DNA of 64,000 nucleotides from Pararhodobacter sp. SW119 (GTDB lineage: Bacteria > Pseudomonadota > Alphaproteobacteria > Rhodobacterales > Rhodobacteraceae), in the NCBI RefSeq assembly GCF_017811755.1, contig NZ_JADDJF010000006.1, positions 1-64,000 on the forward strand, in the 5' to 3' direction. The notes under the pieces are model-generated. The model was not told the DNA's origin, searched no databases, and saw only the letters and a program-made list of their open reading frames with translations. How positions within the stretch are numbered: the first letter of the stretch is position 1; every line of letters begins with the position of its first letter. A program made the translations under genes and the position numbers. This document shows positions 46,059 to 54,010 of this stretch, piece after piece.

Positions 46059-46687
46059 TGCTCCCCGCGCTGGAAACCGCGCCGCTGATCCTGATGCTGA
46101 TCGCGGTCGCCGCCTACCTGCTCGGGTCGGTCCCATTTGGCGTGGTCATCACCCGTATGCTGGGGCTGGGCGACCTGCGGGCGATCGGATCGGGCAACAT
46201 CGGCGCCACGAACGTCCTGCGCACCGGCAACAAGGGCGCGGCGCTGGCGACCTTGTTGCTCGATGCCGGCAAGGGCGGCATCGCGGTCCTGATCGCGCGC
46301 GCCGTGGCGGGCGAGGATGCGGCGCAACTGGCCGCGCTGGCGTCGTTCCTTGGTCACCTCTTCCCGGTCTGGCTGGGCTTTCGCGGCGGCAAGGGGGTTG
46401 CGACCTTCCTCGGCACGCTTCTGGCGCTGGCCTGGCCGGTTGGCCTTCTGGCCTGCGCGACCTGGGCGGCGGTGGCCGCGATCAGCCGGATCTCGTCGCT
46501 CTCGGCACTGGTCGCCGCCGCCGCCACACCGCTCTGGCTCCTCCTCCTCGACCGGGCCGAGGCCGTGGCGCTCTGCGTGGCACTGGCCGCGCTGGTATTC
46601 GTTCGCCACGGCGAGAATATCGCCCGCCTGCGCGCCGGGACCGAGCCACGCATCGGTGCGCGCAAGCCCGATACACGCAAGAGTTGA
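46058..46687 (+). CDS. plsY: Acyl-phosphate:glycerol-3-phosphate acyltransferase PlsY
   Basis: This 209-residue inner-membrane enzyme makes lysophosphatidate from acyl-phosphate and glycerol-3-phosphate. PlsY motifs are present: LLGSVPFGVVITR, GSGNIGATNVLRTGNKGAA and FRGGKGVATFLG. The ATG shares one base with the pyrC-like stop (TGATG). gpsA, encoded at 56 kb, would supply its glycerol-3-phosphate. Confidence 0.95.
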   Translation: MLPALETAPLILMLIAVAAYLLGSVPFGVVITRMLGLGDLRAIGSGNIGATNVLRTGNKGAALATLLLDAGKGGIAVLIARAVAGEDAAQLAALASFLGHLFPVWLGFRGGKGVATFLGTLLALAWPVGLLACATWAAVAAISRISSLSALVAAAATPLWLLLLDRAEAVALCVALAALVFVRHGENIARLRAGTEPRIGARKPDTRKS

Positions 46688-46705
46688 AAAGCCACACGCA
46701 ATGCG

Positions 46706-46721
46706 TTAACCTGAAATTAAC
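46706..46721. promoter_or_regulatory. CtrA-type box TTAA-N7-TTAAC
   Basis: TTAA at 46706-46709 and TTAAC at 46717-46721 are separated by exactly seven bases, matching the full CtrA consensus of alphaproteobacteria. It lies 73-88 bases upstream of the small membrane protein start at 46794. Confidence 0.55.
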
Positions 46722-46793
46722 GGTCGGGCAGCACGCTCGGGTCGGACGGCGCCCAGTCTCTCTGCGGCTCCGTCGATTCGGTAAGGAGCGGAC

Positions 46794-46988
46794 ATGGCAG
46801 CGGCTATCGTGATGCTTGGTTTTGGCGCGGGTGTGACCCTGGCGGTCGTGGCCTGGCTGGTCACCGCGTCGCTGCTGCTGACGGTCATCGCCTACCCGCT
46901 GGGAGGCATGCTGGGCTGCCTGCTGGCGGGCACCGCGATCGCCCTCTGCCGCGCACGCGCCGAGGGCGCGACGGCAAAGCCGTCCTGA
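46794..46988 (+). CDS. Small two-helix membrane protein under a CtrA-type box
   Basis: This 64-residue protein has two hydrophobic helices (about 3-30 and 32-53) and a short basic tail (CRARAEGATAKPS). Not recognised. AAGGAG lies before the ATG. A full CtrA consensus site sits in its upstream region, suggesting cell-cycle or motility-linked expression. It is convergent with the flavoprotein gene at 47037. Confidence 0.6.
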   Translation: MAAAIVMLGFGAGVTLAVVAWLVTASLLLTVIAYPLGGMLGCLLAGTAIALCRARAEGATAKPS

Positions 46989-47036
46989 GCCGCGCTGCCT
47001 TTCCTGCCGACCCCGTAAATCCGACAGCGTGAAACC

Positions 47037-49079
47037 CTACCAGCGCAGTCCCATGCGCAGCGCGTCGTAGATCCCGGCATGGACATTGCGTGACGCCACC
47101 GCGTCGCCGATCCGGTAGAGCATGAACCTACCCTCGGCATTCACTTCGGGCAGGATCGGTCCCTCGGTGCGGATCAGCGCGGCGTAATCGACCTGGCCCA
47201 GATTGCGCGATTGCGTCTTCAGCGCGAAGTAGAGCGTGTCGTTCGGCGCCGTCCCGTGTTCGGTGACGACCTGGTCGACCTCGCGCGTTTCGTTCCAGCC
47301 GGGCAGGAAGTCCGATCCCAGGCGCGCGCGGATCCGGTTGCCCGCCCGTTCCAGCGCCACGACGCGGGTGTTGATCGTCACGCGCACGCCGTGGGCCTGG
47401 AACGCCGCCATGTAGGGCGCGTGGTTCAGCCCGCCGATATCGGGCGCGAAGAAGCGCTCGGGGCTGACCAGTTCCACCCTTGCGCCGCCGCGCGCCAGCA
47501 CCTCGGCCGCGCTCATGCCCGCATGCCCGCCGCCGTCGTCGTAGACCAGCACCTCGGCCCCCGGCCGCACGCCGCCGGACAGCACGTCCCAGCTTGACGT
47601 CGCCAGATCGTCGCCGGCCTCCAGCGGCGGGTTCTGCGGCAGCCCGCCGGTGGCGATGATGACCACCTCGGGGTCCAGGTCCAGAACCTCCGCTTCCTCG
47701 GCCCAGATGTCGTAGCGGATCGCCACGCCCAGACGGTCCAGTTCGGCCAGCCGCCAGTCGACGATCCCGCTCAATTCGCGCCGGCGCGGGTTCTTGACCA
47801 GCAGGTTGATCTGCCCGCCGGCCTGCGCTCCCGCCTCCAACACCTGCACTTCGTGTCCGCGCTCGGCGGCGACGCGCGCGGCCTCCAGCCCCGCCGGCCC
47901 GGCCCCCACGACGACCACGCGGCACGGCTTGGCGGCTTTCGGGATGACATGCGGGATCGTCGCCTCGCGGCCGGTTGCGGCGTTGTGGATGCAGAGCGCC
48001 TCGCCCCCTTCGTAGATGCGGTCCAGGCAATATGTCGCGCCGACGCAGGGGCGGATGCGGTGCTCGGCCCCACGGGCGACCTGCGCCACGATATGCGGGT
48101 CCGCCAGATGCGCGCGGGTCATGCCGACCATGTCCAGCTTGCCCGCGGCGATGGCGTGGCGGGCGGTGGCGACGTCGCTGATCCGGGCGGCGTGAAAGAC
48201 CGGGAACTTCGTCGCCGCGCGCACCTCGCCCGCGAAATCCAGATGCGGGGCCGAGGGCATGCCGTGGATCGGAATCACCTGCGCCAGCGCCGCGTCGGTC
48301 TCGATATGCCCGCGGATCAGGTTGATGAAGTCGAACTTGCCGCTGGCGGCGATGCGCCGCGCGATCTCCACCCCCTCCTCGCGGCTCAGGCCCTTCTCCC
48401 AGTCCTCGTCCGCGACCATGCGGATGCCGACGATGAAATCCGGCCCCACCGCCGCGCGCACCGCGTCGATCACCGCCCAGGTGAAGCGCAGGCGGTTCTC
48501 CAGGCTGCCGCCCCAGTTATCGTCGCGGTGGTTGGTCGCGGGCGACCAGAAGCTGTCCATCAGGTGCCCGTAGGCCTCGAACTCGATCCCGTCGAGGCCG
48601 GCTTCCTGCATGCGTTGCGCGGCCGCGGCATAATCCGCGACGATCCGCGCGATGTCCCAATCCTCGGCCTCCTTGGGGAAGGCGCGGTGGGCGGGTTCGC
48701 GCACCGGGCTCGCCGACAGGACCGGCAGCCAGTCGCCCCGGTTCCAGCCCGTTCGTCGGCCCAGATGCGTCAGCTGGATCATCACCGCGCAGCCTTCGGC
48801 GTGGCAATCCTCGGCCAGCCGCGCCAGCCCGGGCACGATCTCGTCCCGGTAGGCCTGCAGGTTGCCGAAGGCGGCGGGACTGTCGGGCGCGACCAGCGCC
48901 GAGCCGGCGGTCATGGTCAGCGCCATCCCGCCGCGCGCCTTCTCGCGGTGGTAGAGCCGGTAGCGCTCGCCGGCCAGCCCGTCCTCGGCATAGGCGGGCT
49001 CGTGCGCGGTCGACATCACCCGATTCTTCAGCACCAGGTGCTTCAGCCGGTAGGGTTGCAGCAGCGGGTCGTGGCTCAT
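47037..49079 (-). CDS. Old-Yellow-Enzyme/trimethylamine-dehydrogenase-like flavoprotein (demethylase type)
   Basis: The 680-residue protein has an N-terminal FMN TIM barrel (about 1-370: LKNRVMSTAHEP, IQLTHLGRR), then cysteines in RPCVGATYC and EALC that may bind a 4Fe-4S cluster. A C-terminal NAD/FAD dinucleotide domain follows (VVVGAGPAGLEAARVA, about 395). This is the layout of TMADH, dimethylglycine demethylase and N-methylproline demethylase. The substrate is likely a methylated amine, possibly DgcA/StcD-like, but is not proven. An inverted repeat lies upstream. Confidence 0.85.
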   Translation of the reverse strand: MSHDPLLQPYRLKHLVLKNRVMSTAHEPAYAEDGLAGERYRLYHREKARGGMALTMTAGSALVAPDSPAAFGNLQAYRDEIVPGLARLAEDCHAEGCAVMIQLTHLGRRTGWNRGDWLPVLSASPVREPAHRAFPKEAEDWDIARIVADYAAAAQRMQEAGLDGIEFEAYGHLMDSFWSPATNHRDDNWGGSLENRLRFTWAVIDAVRAAVGPDFIVGIRMVADEDWEKGLSREEGVEIARRIAASGKFDFINLIRGHIETDAALAQVIPIHGMPSAPHLDFAGEVRAATKFPVFHAARISDVATARHAIAAGKLDMVGMTRAHLADPHIVAQVARGAEHRIRPCVGATYCLDRIYEGGEALCIHNAATGREATIPHVIPKAAKPCRVVVVGAGPAGLEAARVAAERGHEVQVLEAGAQAGGQINLLVKNPRRRELSGIVDWRLAELDRLGVAIRYDIWAEEAEVLDLDPEVVIIATGGLPQNPPLEAGDDLATSSWDVLSGGVRPGAEVLVYDDGGGHAGMSAAEVLARGGARVELVSPERFFAPDIGGLNHAPYMAAFQAHGVRVTINTRVVALERAGNRIRARLGSDFLPGWNETREVDQVVTEHGTAPNDTLYFALKTQSRNLGQVDYAALIRTEGPILPEVNAEGRFMLYRIGDAVASRNVHAGIYDALRMGLRW

Positions 49080-49205
49080 GGGGCAGGCTCGGGAACAGGG
49101 GGGTGGGACGGACGATTCTCGGCACCGGCCGGGTCGGTGTCAAGCCGCCCCTGACCCGTCCTCGGGCCCGGTGCGCGCATGCGCGCAATCGATCAATGCG
49201 CTGAA

Positions 49206-49227
49206 ATCACGCCAATAAAGTCGTGAT
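49206..49227. promoter_or_regulatory. Inverted repeat upstream of the demethylase-like gene
   Basis: ATCACG (49206-49211) and CGTGAT (49222-49227) are separated by an AT-rich 10-base spacer, 127 bases upstream of the flavoprotein ATG. The symmetry suits a dimeric regulator; none can be named. Confidence 0.3.
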
Positions 49228-49289
49228 GAAAATCCAATCTTAACTCTTTCCGCGGGCGCCGCCGGCCAGCCGCCCACCCCGGATCGGCG

Positions 49290-50720
49290 TCAGAGGCCCT
49301 TGGCACGGTAGCTGGCCGCCACCTTGTCGATCGCCACGATATAGGCGGCGGTGCGCAGGTCGTGGACGTCGTCGCGGCCATGCCAGACCTCGCGCATCGA
49401 CTGGTAGGCCGTGCGCATCGTGTCATCGAGGCCCGAGCGCACCAGCGCCAACTCGTCCGCGCCCTGCAGGTAGCGCTTCTTGAAATCCGGGGCCAGTTCC
49501 CAGCCTAGGCCCTTGTCGGCCGACAGCCGCTCCAACTCCTCGATCAGCGCCAGCGCATGCGCTTCCTCGTTGCGGCGCTGCATCCGGCCGAAGCGGATAT
49601 GGCTCAGGTTCTTGACCCATTCGAAATAGCTGACCGTGACGCCGCCGGCATTGGCGTACATGTCGGGGATGATCACCACGCCCTTGTCCTTCAGGATCTC
49701 GTCGGCGCCGGCGGTGATCGGACCGTTGGCGGCCTCGATGATCAGCGGCGCCTGGATGCGCGCGGCGTTGCCCAGATGGATCACGCCCTCCAGCGCGGCG
49801 GGGATCAGGATGTCGCACTCGGCCTCCAGCAGCGCACCGCCCTCCTCGTGATAGCTGGCGCCGGCGAAGTCGCGCACGCCGCCGGTCTGCACGATGTGCT
49901 GGCGCAGGGCCTCGATATCCAGCCCGTCGTCGTTGGTCACCGCGCCGTCACGCTCGATCACCGCGATGATCTTCGAGCCGTCCTCCTCGGACAGGAACTT
50001 GGCGGCGTGGAAGCCGACGTTGCCCAGGCCCTGCACGATGACCCGCTTGCCGTCCAGCGATCCCGTCAGCTTCGCCACCTTCACGTCGTCGGGGTGGCGG
50101 AAGAATTCGCGCAGCGCGTATTGCACGCCGCGGCCCGTGGCCTCCACCCGGCCCTTGATGCCGCCGGCATTCAGCGGCTTGCCGGTGACGCAGGCGCGGG
50201 CGTTGATGTCGGTGGTGTTCATCCGCGCGTACTGGTCGGCGATCCAGGCCATCTCGCGCTCGCCGGTGCCCATGTCGGGGGCGGGGACGTTCTGGGCGGG
50301 GTGGATCAGGTCGCGCTTGGCCAGCTCGTAGGCGAAGCGGCGGGTTATCTGCTCCAGCTCGTGCTCCTCGTACTTGCGCGGGTCGATCCGCAAGCCGCCC
50401 TTCGATCCGCCGAACGGCGTTTCGACCAGCGCGCATTTGTAGGTCATCAGCGCCGCCAGCGCCTCGACCTCGTCCTGGTGAACCTCGGGGGCGTAGCGGA
50501 TGCCGCCCTTGACCGGTTCCATATGTTCGGAATGAACCGAACGATAGCCGGTGAAGGTCTCGATCCGGCCGCGCAGCCGCACGCCGAAGCGCACCGTGTA
50601 GGTGGCGTTGCAGACCCGGATCTTTTCGGCCAGGCCGGGCGACAGGTCCATCAGCGCCACGGCGCGGTTGAACATGATGTCGACGCTCTCGCGGAAGCTC
50701 GGTTCGTTCTGTTGCAGCAT
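49290..50720 (-). CDS. gdhA: Glutamate dehydrogenase (NAD(P)-dependent)
   Basis: This 476-residue enzyme interconverts glutamate and 2-oxoglutarate. The substrate site YKCALVETPFGGSKGG, the signature VPAPDMGTGEREM and the Rossmann loop VQGLGNVGFHAAKF are intact. Its sequence type (Glu/Leu/Phe/Val dehydrogenase, gudB/rocG-like length plus an N-terminal stretch) suggests a catabolic role. The upstream 199 bases contain an AT-rich promoter with a direct repeat of TTTCAAAA..CGCT. Confidence 0.9.
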   Translation of the reverse strand: MLQQNEPSFRESVDIMFNRAVALMDLSPGLAEKIRVCNATYTVRFGVRLRGRIETFTGYRSVHSEHMEPVKGGIRYAPEVHQDEVEALAALMTYKCALVETPFGGSKGGLRIDPRKYEEHELEQITRRFAYELAKRDLIHPAQNVPAPDMGTGEREMAWIADQYARMNTTDINARACVTGKPLNAGGIKGRVEATGRGVQYALREFFRHPDDVKVAKLTGSLDGKRVIVQGLGNVGFHAAKFLSEEDGSKIIAVIERDGAVTNDDGLDIEALRQHIVQTGGVRDFAGASYHEEGGALLEAECDILIPAALEGVIHLGNAARIQAPLIIEAANGPITAGADEILKDKGVVIIPDMYANAGGVTVSYFEWVKNLSHIRFGRMQRRNEEAHALALIEELERLSADKGLGWELAPDFKKRYLQGADELALVRSGLDDTMRTAYQSMREVWHGRDDVHDLRTAAYIVAIDKVAASYRAKGL

Positions 50721-50919
50721 GGTATCGTCCCGCCCTGTTTCCTGGCCGACTCTGCGGCCGCATGTCGCACCTCACCCTAGCCGGTCCCGCCGCACTTTTC
50801 AAAACGCTTCTTTTTTCTGCGGTTTGTTTCAAAAAAGCGCTCGCCTTCCGGCTTGCGGGCGGATGACCGCGGCGCCGAACTGCGCTATTGCGCGGGCAGG
50901 CAGCGGGGGGCAGGCGGCG

Positions 50920-51366
50920 ATGATCAGGCGGGCGGAACGGGGCGATCTGGCGGCAATCATCCGGCTTCTGGCCGACGACCCGCTGGGCCGCCTGCGCGAG
51001 GATGCGCGCGACCCGGTGCCGCCCGCCTATCTCGCGGCGTTCGAGGCGATCGACCGCGACTCCAACCAGTTGCTCGCCGTGGTCGAGGAGGACGGCCTGA
51101 TCGTCGGCTGCCTGCAACTGACCTTCATCCCGGGCCTGTCGCGGCAGGGCATGTGGCGCGGGCAGATCGAAAGCGTGCGCGTCGCGCGATCGCACCGCGG
51201 GCGCGGGCTGGGGCGCAAGATCTTCGACTGGGCGATCGCCGCCTGCCGCGCGCGCCGCTGCGGGCTGGTGCAGCTGACCACCGACAAGTCCCGCGCCGAG
51301 GCGCACGCCTTCTACGCCGCACTGGGCTTCACCGCCAGCCACGAGGGGCTGAAGCTGACGCTGTGA
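50920..51366 (+). CDS. GNAT-family N-acetyltransferase
   Basis: This 148-residue GNAT acetyltransferase shows the acetyl-CoA loop VARSHRGRGLGRKIFDWAI and the terminal LTTDKSRAEAHAFYAALGF. The segments LQLTFIPGLSRQGMWRGQIESV precede it. Substrate unknown. Divergent from gdhA. Confidence 0.87.
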   Translation: MIRRAERGDLAAIIRLLADDPLGRLREDARDPVPPAYLAAFEAIDRDSNQLLAVVEEDGLIVGCLQLTFIPGLSRQGMWRGQIESVRVARSHRGRGLGRKIFDWAIAACRARRCGLVQLTTDKSRAEAHAFYAALGFTASHEGLKLTL

Positions 51367-51503
51367 ACCCCGCCGCGCCGGGTCGCAGACCCGTGGGGTC
51401 AGCCGGTCGGGGGGCTTTGCCGCGCGCGCGATGAAGGTTACTGCCCTCTTCTGTCAGCAGTCCCAGCCTTACAGCCCGTACCGAGACAAGAAGGAGAGAT
51501 CCG

Positions 51504-52103
51504 ATGCCCATCCTCTACCACGCGCCGCAGTCGCGTTCGTCCACGCTGGCGGCCCTCGTCGAAGAACTGGCCGCCGATATCGAGATCCGCGAGGTGACGA
51601 TCCCGCGCCAGGACGGCTCGGGCGGTCCCGACCCGCGCAATCCGCATCCCGAAAAGAAGGTCCCCTACCTTGTCGACGGCGACGAACATATCCGCGAGCG
51701 GGGCGCGATCATCCTCTACCTGACGGACAGGTATCCCGACGCAAGGCTCGGCCCGCTGCCCGGCGAACCGGGTCGCGGCGCCTACCTGTCGTGGCTTTTC
51801 TACTACCAGTCGGTGATGGAGCCGGTGATCATCCTGCACTGGGCAGAGATCAGCCACCCGGCGCTGACCGCGACGCTGCGCGATTTCGACACGATGATCG
51901 CGCAGCTGACCGAGGCGCTGCAACGGGGGCCGTATCTGCTGGGTGAGCGGTTCAGCGCGGCGGACCTGCTCTGCACCAGCCCGTTCCTGTGGTTTCCGGA
52001 TCTGCTGCCCGACAACCCGCTTCTGAAGGACTGGGTGAAGCGCTGCAGCGAGCGGCCGTCGCAGCAACGGATCATCGCACGCGAGAAGCAGGGCGCGGCC
52101 TAG
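51504..52103 (+). CDS. Glutathione S-transferase family protein
   Basis: This 199-residue cytosolic GST has a thioredoxin-fold N-domain starting ILYHAPQSRSS, where a serine is the likely catalytic residue. The glutathione-binding KKVPYLVDGD...ERGAIILYLTDRYP follows, then the helical C-domain with YLLGERFSAADLL. AAGGAGAG precedes the ATG. The neighbouring leftward tetR gene is convergent. Role in detoxification is probable but unspecific. Confidence 0.9.
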   Translation: MPILYHAPQSRSSTLAALVEELAADIEIREVTIPRQDGSGGPDPRNPHPEKKVPYLVDGDEHIRERGAIILYLTDRYPDARLGPLPGEPGRGAYLSWLFYYQSVMEPVIILHWAEISHPALTATLRDFDTMIAQLTEALQRGPYLLGERFSAADLLCTSPFLWFPDLLPDNPLLKDWVKRCSERPSQQRIIAREKQGAA

Positions 52104-52144
52104 GCCCGCGACCCGGCGCCGGCGGGCCGCTTCAGGCGGTCCGC

Positions 52145-52735
52145 TCAGGCCCCCACCGCCTTGCGGACCATGTCGACATAGATGTCCTCGACCTGATCGC
52201 GGCTCAGGCGTCCGCCCTCGCGGAACCAGGTGTTGACGCCGGTCAGCATCGCGATCAGGGCCATCGTCGCCAGCCGCGTGTCGGGCAGGCGCATCGCGCC
52301 CTCGGCCTGGCCCTGGCGCAGGATCGCCTCCAATTCGCCCTCGTAGCGGCGGCGCAGGGCTTCCAGCGCGGCGAAGTTGCCGGGGGTGAGGTTGCGCAAC
52401 TCCATGTAGGATACGAAGACCGCGTCGGCGCGCGCGGCGTGAAAGCGGATGTGGAAGCGCGCGAAATGCTCCAGCCGCGACAGCGCGTCGCCGGCCGGCG
52501 GGCGGCTTTCGGCCCAGGCGGTCAGCAGGTCCTCCATATGGCCGCGCATCAGCTCGAACAGCAGCCCCTGCTTGTCGCTGATGTACTGGTAAAGCGCGCC
52601 GGCCTGCACGCCCACCTCGGCGGCGATCTGGCGCATCGACACCGCCGCATAGCCGTGACGCGCGAACAGCCGCAGCGCCGCCGCGCGCAGGCGCGGGCCG
52701 GTGATCTCGGCACGGGAACCGGGTTTGCGGGCCAT
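52145..52735 (-). CDS. TetR-family transcriptional regulator
   Basis: This 196-residue repressor has an N-terminal HTH (RLRAAALRLFARHGYAAVSMRQIAAEVGVQAGALYQYISDK region, about 15-55) and a ligand-binding helical domain. A short inverted repeat lies just ahead of its start codon, so it probably represses itself. The controlled genes are not clear; gst is convergent and no divergent partner is adjacent. The next sequence upstream is the split repeat array carrying the mobile element. Confidence 0.9.
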   Translation of the reverse strand: MARKPGSRAEITGPRLRAAALRLFARHGYAAVSMRQIAAEVGVQAGALYQYISDKQGLLFELMRGHMEDLLTAWAESRPPAGDALSRLEHFARFHIRFHAARADAVFVSYMELRNLTPGNFAALEALRRRYEGELEAILRQGQAEGAMRLPDTRLATMALIAMLTGVNTWFREGGRLSRDQVEDIYVDMVRKAVGA

Positions 52736-52749
52736 GCCGCAGTTTCGAC

Positions 52750-52763
52750 TGAACGGGCGTTCA
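52750..52763. promoter_or_regulatory. Putative TetR operator
   Basis: TGAACG-GG-CGTTCA is a perfect 6-2-6 palindrome located 15-28 bases upstream of the tetR ATG. Position and symmetry suit an autorepressor operator. Confidence 0.5.
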
Positions 52764-52930
52764 ATTCAACCCCGCGTCAGGCCCGAGTCCACCCCGCGAG
52801 CGGGCGCTTTCGGGCAATATTATGCTTAAGCATATTCCCCAATCCTGCCACATGCCCCCCGCAACCGCCCCGCGCGCGGGCGGGCGAAGGGTGCGGCCAA
52901 GGCCCGCCAAACGTCGTTTTCGGGCCAAAG

Positions 52931-52943
52931 TGCCATACGTTTG
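52931..52943. repeat. 11-bp tandem repeat array 3, left fragment
   Basis: One unit, TGCCATACGTT, plus TG remains left of the mobile element. The array continues beyond the right end at 55961. Joining the two flanks after removing one target duplication restores a regular five-unit array. Confidence 0.9.
52936..52943. repeat. Left target-site duplication TACGTTTG
   Basis: TACGTTTG here is repeated exactly at 55955-55962, immediately outside the right inverted repeat. The eight-base length fits IS1/IS1595-type insertion. Confidence 0.9.
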
Positions 52944-52962
52944 GGTAGTGGGTCAGTTTGAA
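52944..52962. repeat. Left terminal inverted repeat (IRL)
   Basis: GGTAGTGGGTCAGTTTGAA matches the complement of the right end at all 19 positions. Confidence 0.93.
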
Positions 52963-53030
52963 ATGTGACGGTTACAGTGCATTGTAAGGTTCCGTTTGCG
53001 CTGCGCCCCGCCAGGCCCCATATTGAGGGC

Positions 53031-53255
53031 ATGACAGACAAGCCCAAGAGACCCCGCGACGCGAACCAGTTGGCCAAGCACATTGTGGACCTGGCGACAG
53101 GGGATGTGCTGCCAGAAAAAGAAAAAGACCCCTCCGCTGTCGAAAGGGGTCTTAAAGGCGGATCAAAGGGCGGGAAAGCGCGGGCTAGTCGCATGACCGC
53201 TGAGGAAAGATCAGAGGCGTCACGCCGGGCTGCTCAATCTCGCTGGTCTCGATAG
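53031..53255 (+). CDS. Passenger gene: small basic KGG-type protein
   Basis: The 74-residue, strongly basic protein contains GLKGGSKGGKARA and ends in TAEERSEASRRAAQSRWSR, resembling KGG/histone-H1-like small proteins. It may bind nucleic acid. Start at the ATG 53031 after TTGAGGGC. Its last 71 bases overlap, antisense, the end of the winged-helix gene, an arrangement that suggests compaction inside the element. Confidence 0.65.
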   Translation: MTDKPKRPRDANQLAKHIVDLATGDVLPEKEKDPSAVERGLKGGSKGGKARASRMTAEERSEASRRAAQSRWSR

Positions 53256-53703
53256 CCGCATCTTTTTCATCCTGCTTTTTTCCGAAACTGCGCCCCGGAT
53301 ACCACTCCCTGAGCGCCCACTTGCCGCGCTGAAGGCTTACGATATCCCCCACTTGCTTTTGTCGGCGGTTGAGAATTGACCCTACGCTGTTTGTTTTGTT
53401 TCCCGTCAGCAGCAGCCCCCCGGCTTCCATAGCCTCGACTAGATCAGCAGGTGACATGGGCTTGCGCTTGTTTGCGAGGATAATCTTTGCAGCGTCGTGA
53501 ACCTTCATGCCGAGAAAAGGGTTTTCCCCGTTCGGCTCGTGCGCGTCGCGACGGGGCTGAGGTTCGCGATCCTGAGCTTCGTTGGCGACGGAAAGCCCCG
53601 CCATGTGCCGAAGGTTTCGGATTGTCCTATCCAGCTCATCCCGCTTGGCCTCTAGGTCGGCGATGACCGCAGCGTAGTGATTTTCATCGATTTGGCTTGT
53701 CAT
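53185..53703 (-). CDS. Passenger gene: predicted HARE-like winged-helix protein
   Basis: In this 172-residue protein an N-terminal coiled coil (about 8-35) and polar linker lead to a winged-helix region (about 66-133: VHDAAKIILANKRKPMSPADLVEAM, then KWALREW). The latter resembles the HARE-HTH/HB1 fold seen in restriction-modification and chromatin-linked proteins. The assignment is by pattern only. It reads toward the left end and overlaps the KGG gene. Confidence 0.6.
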   Translation of the reverse strand: MTSQIDENHYAAVIADLEAKRDELDRTIRNLRHMAGLSVANEAQDREPQPRRDAHEPNGENPFLGMKVHDAAKIILANKRKPMSPADLVEAMEAGGLLLTGNKTNSVGSILNRRQKQVGDIVSLQRGKWALREWYPGRSFGKKQDEKDAAIETSEIEQPGVTPLIFPQRSCD

Positions 53704-53853
53704 GGTGGCCCTCCTCAAGTATAAGAGCCGCATGCGGACGCTTATGCAGCCCGCATGCGACATGCCCCAATCGCTTAGGTTTTGGAGCGGTTCACTTTCT
53801 TGGCGGACCCATCTTTCTAAACCTCTCGCGATCTGGCCCGGTAAGGCATTTCA

Positions 53854-53878
53854 ACCCGCAGCGTTCCTAGCGCTGCGG
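53854..53878 (+). terminator. Terminator-like hairpin upstream of the transposase
   Basis: CCCGCAGCG and CGCTGCGGG pair perfectly around a 7-base loop and are followed by TCTCTTG. Positioned before the transposase promoter, it could block transcription entering from the host and so limit transposition. Confidence 0.5.
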
Positions 53879-53974
53879 GTCTCTTGTTGCCTGATCCCCT
53901 CGCCGCGTTCAAGCAGAAAAACTACAAAGCAAGCAGGTTCTGCAAATATTCTGCGTTATTGGCGCATTTTTCTC

Positions 53975-54002
53975 TTGAAACTGACCGAATGCGTAGGCTA
54001 AT
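53975..54002 (+). promoter_or_regulatory. Putative transposase promoter
   Basis: TTGAAA (53975-53980) and GCTAAT (53997-54002) are 16 bases apart. A transcript would begin around 54009, only a base or two before the ATG at 54011. Confidence 0.4.
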
Positions 54003-54010
54003 GTTGGGTC

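Larger units (their letters stand above)
53704..54010. other. Gene-free leader region of the transposase inside the element
   Basis: This 307-base stretch holds no convincing gene. It contains a 9-bp hairpin (53854-53878) and, near the transposase, a promoter-like pair (53975-54002). It is AT-rich compared with the chromosome. Confidence 0.55.

Noticed and set aside
53702-54001. A 99-codon frame between the winged-helix gene and the transposase
   Set aside because: No ribosome site, unusual composition, and it spans a hairpin and the transposase promoter.
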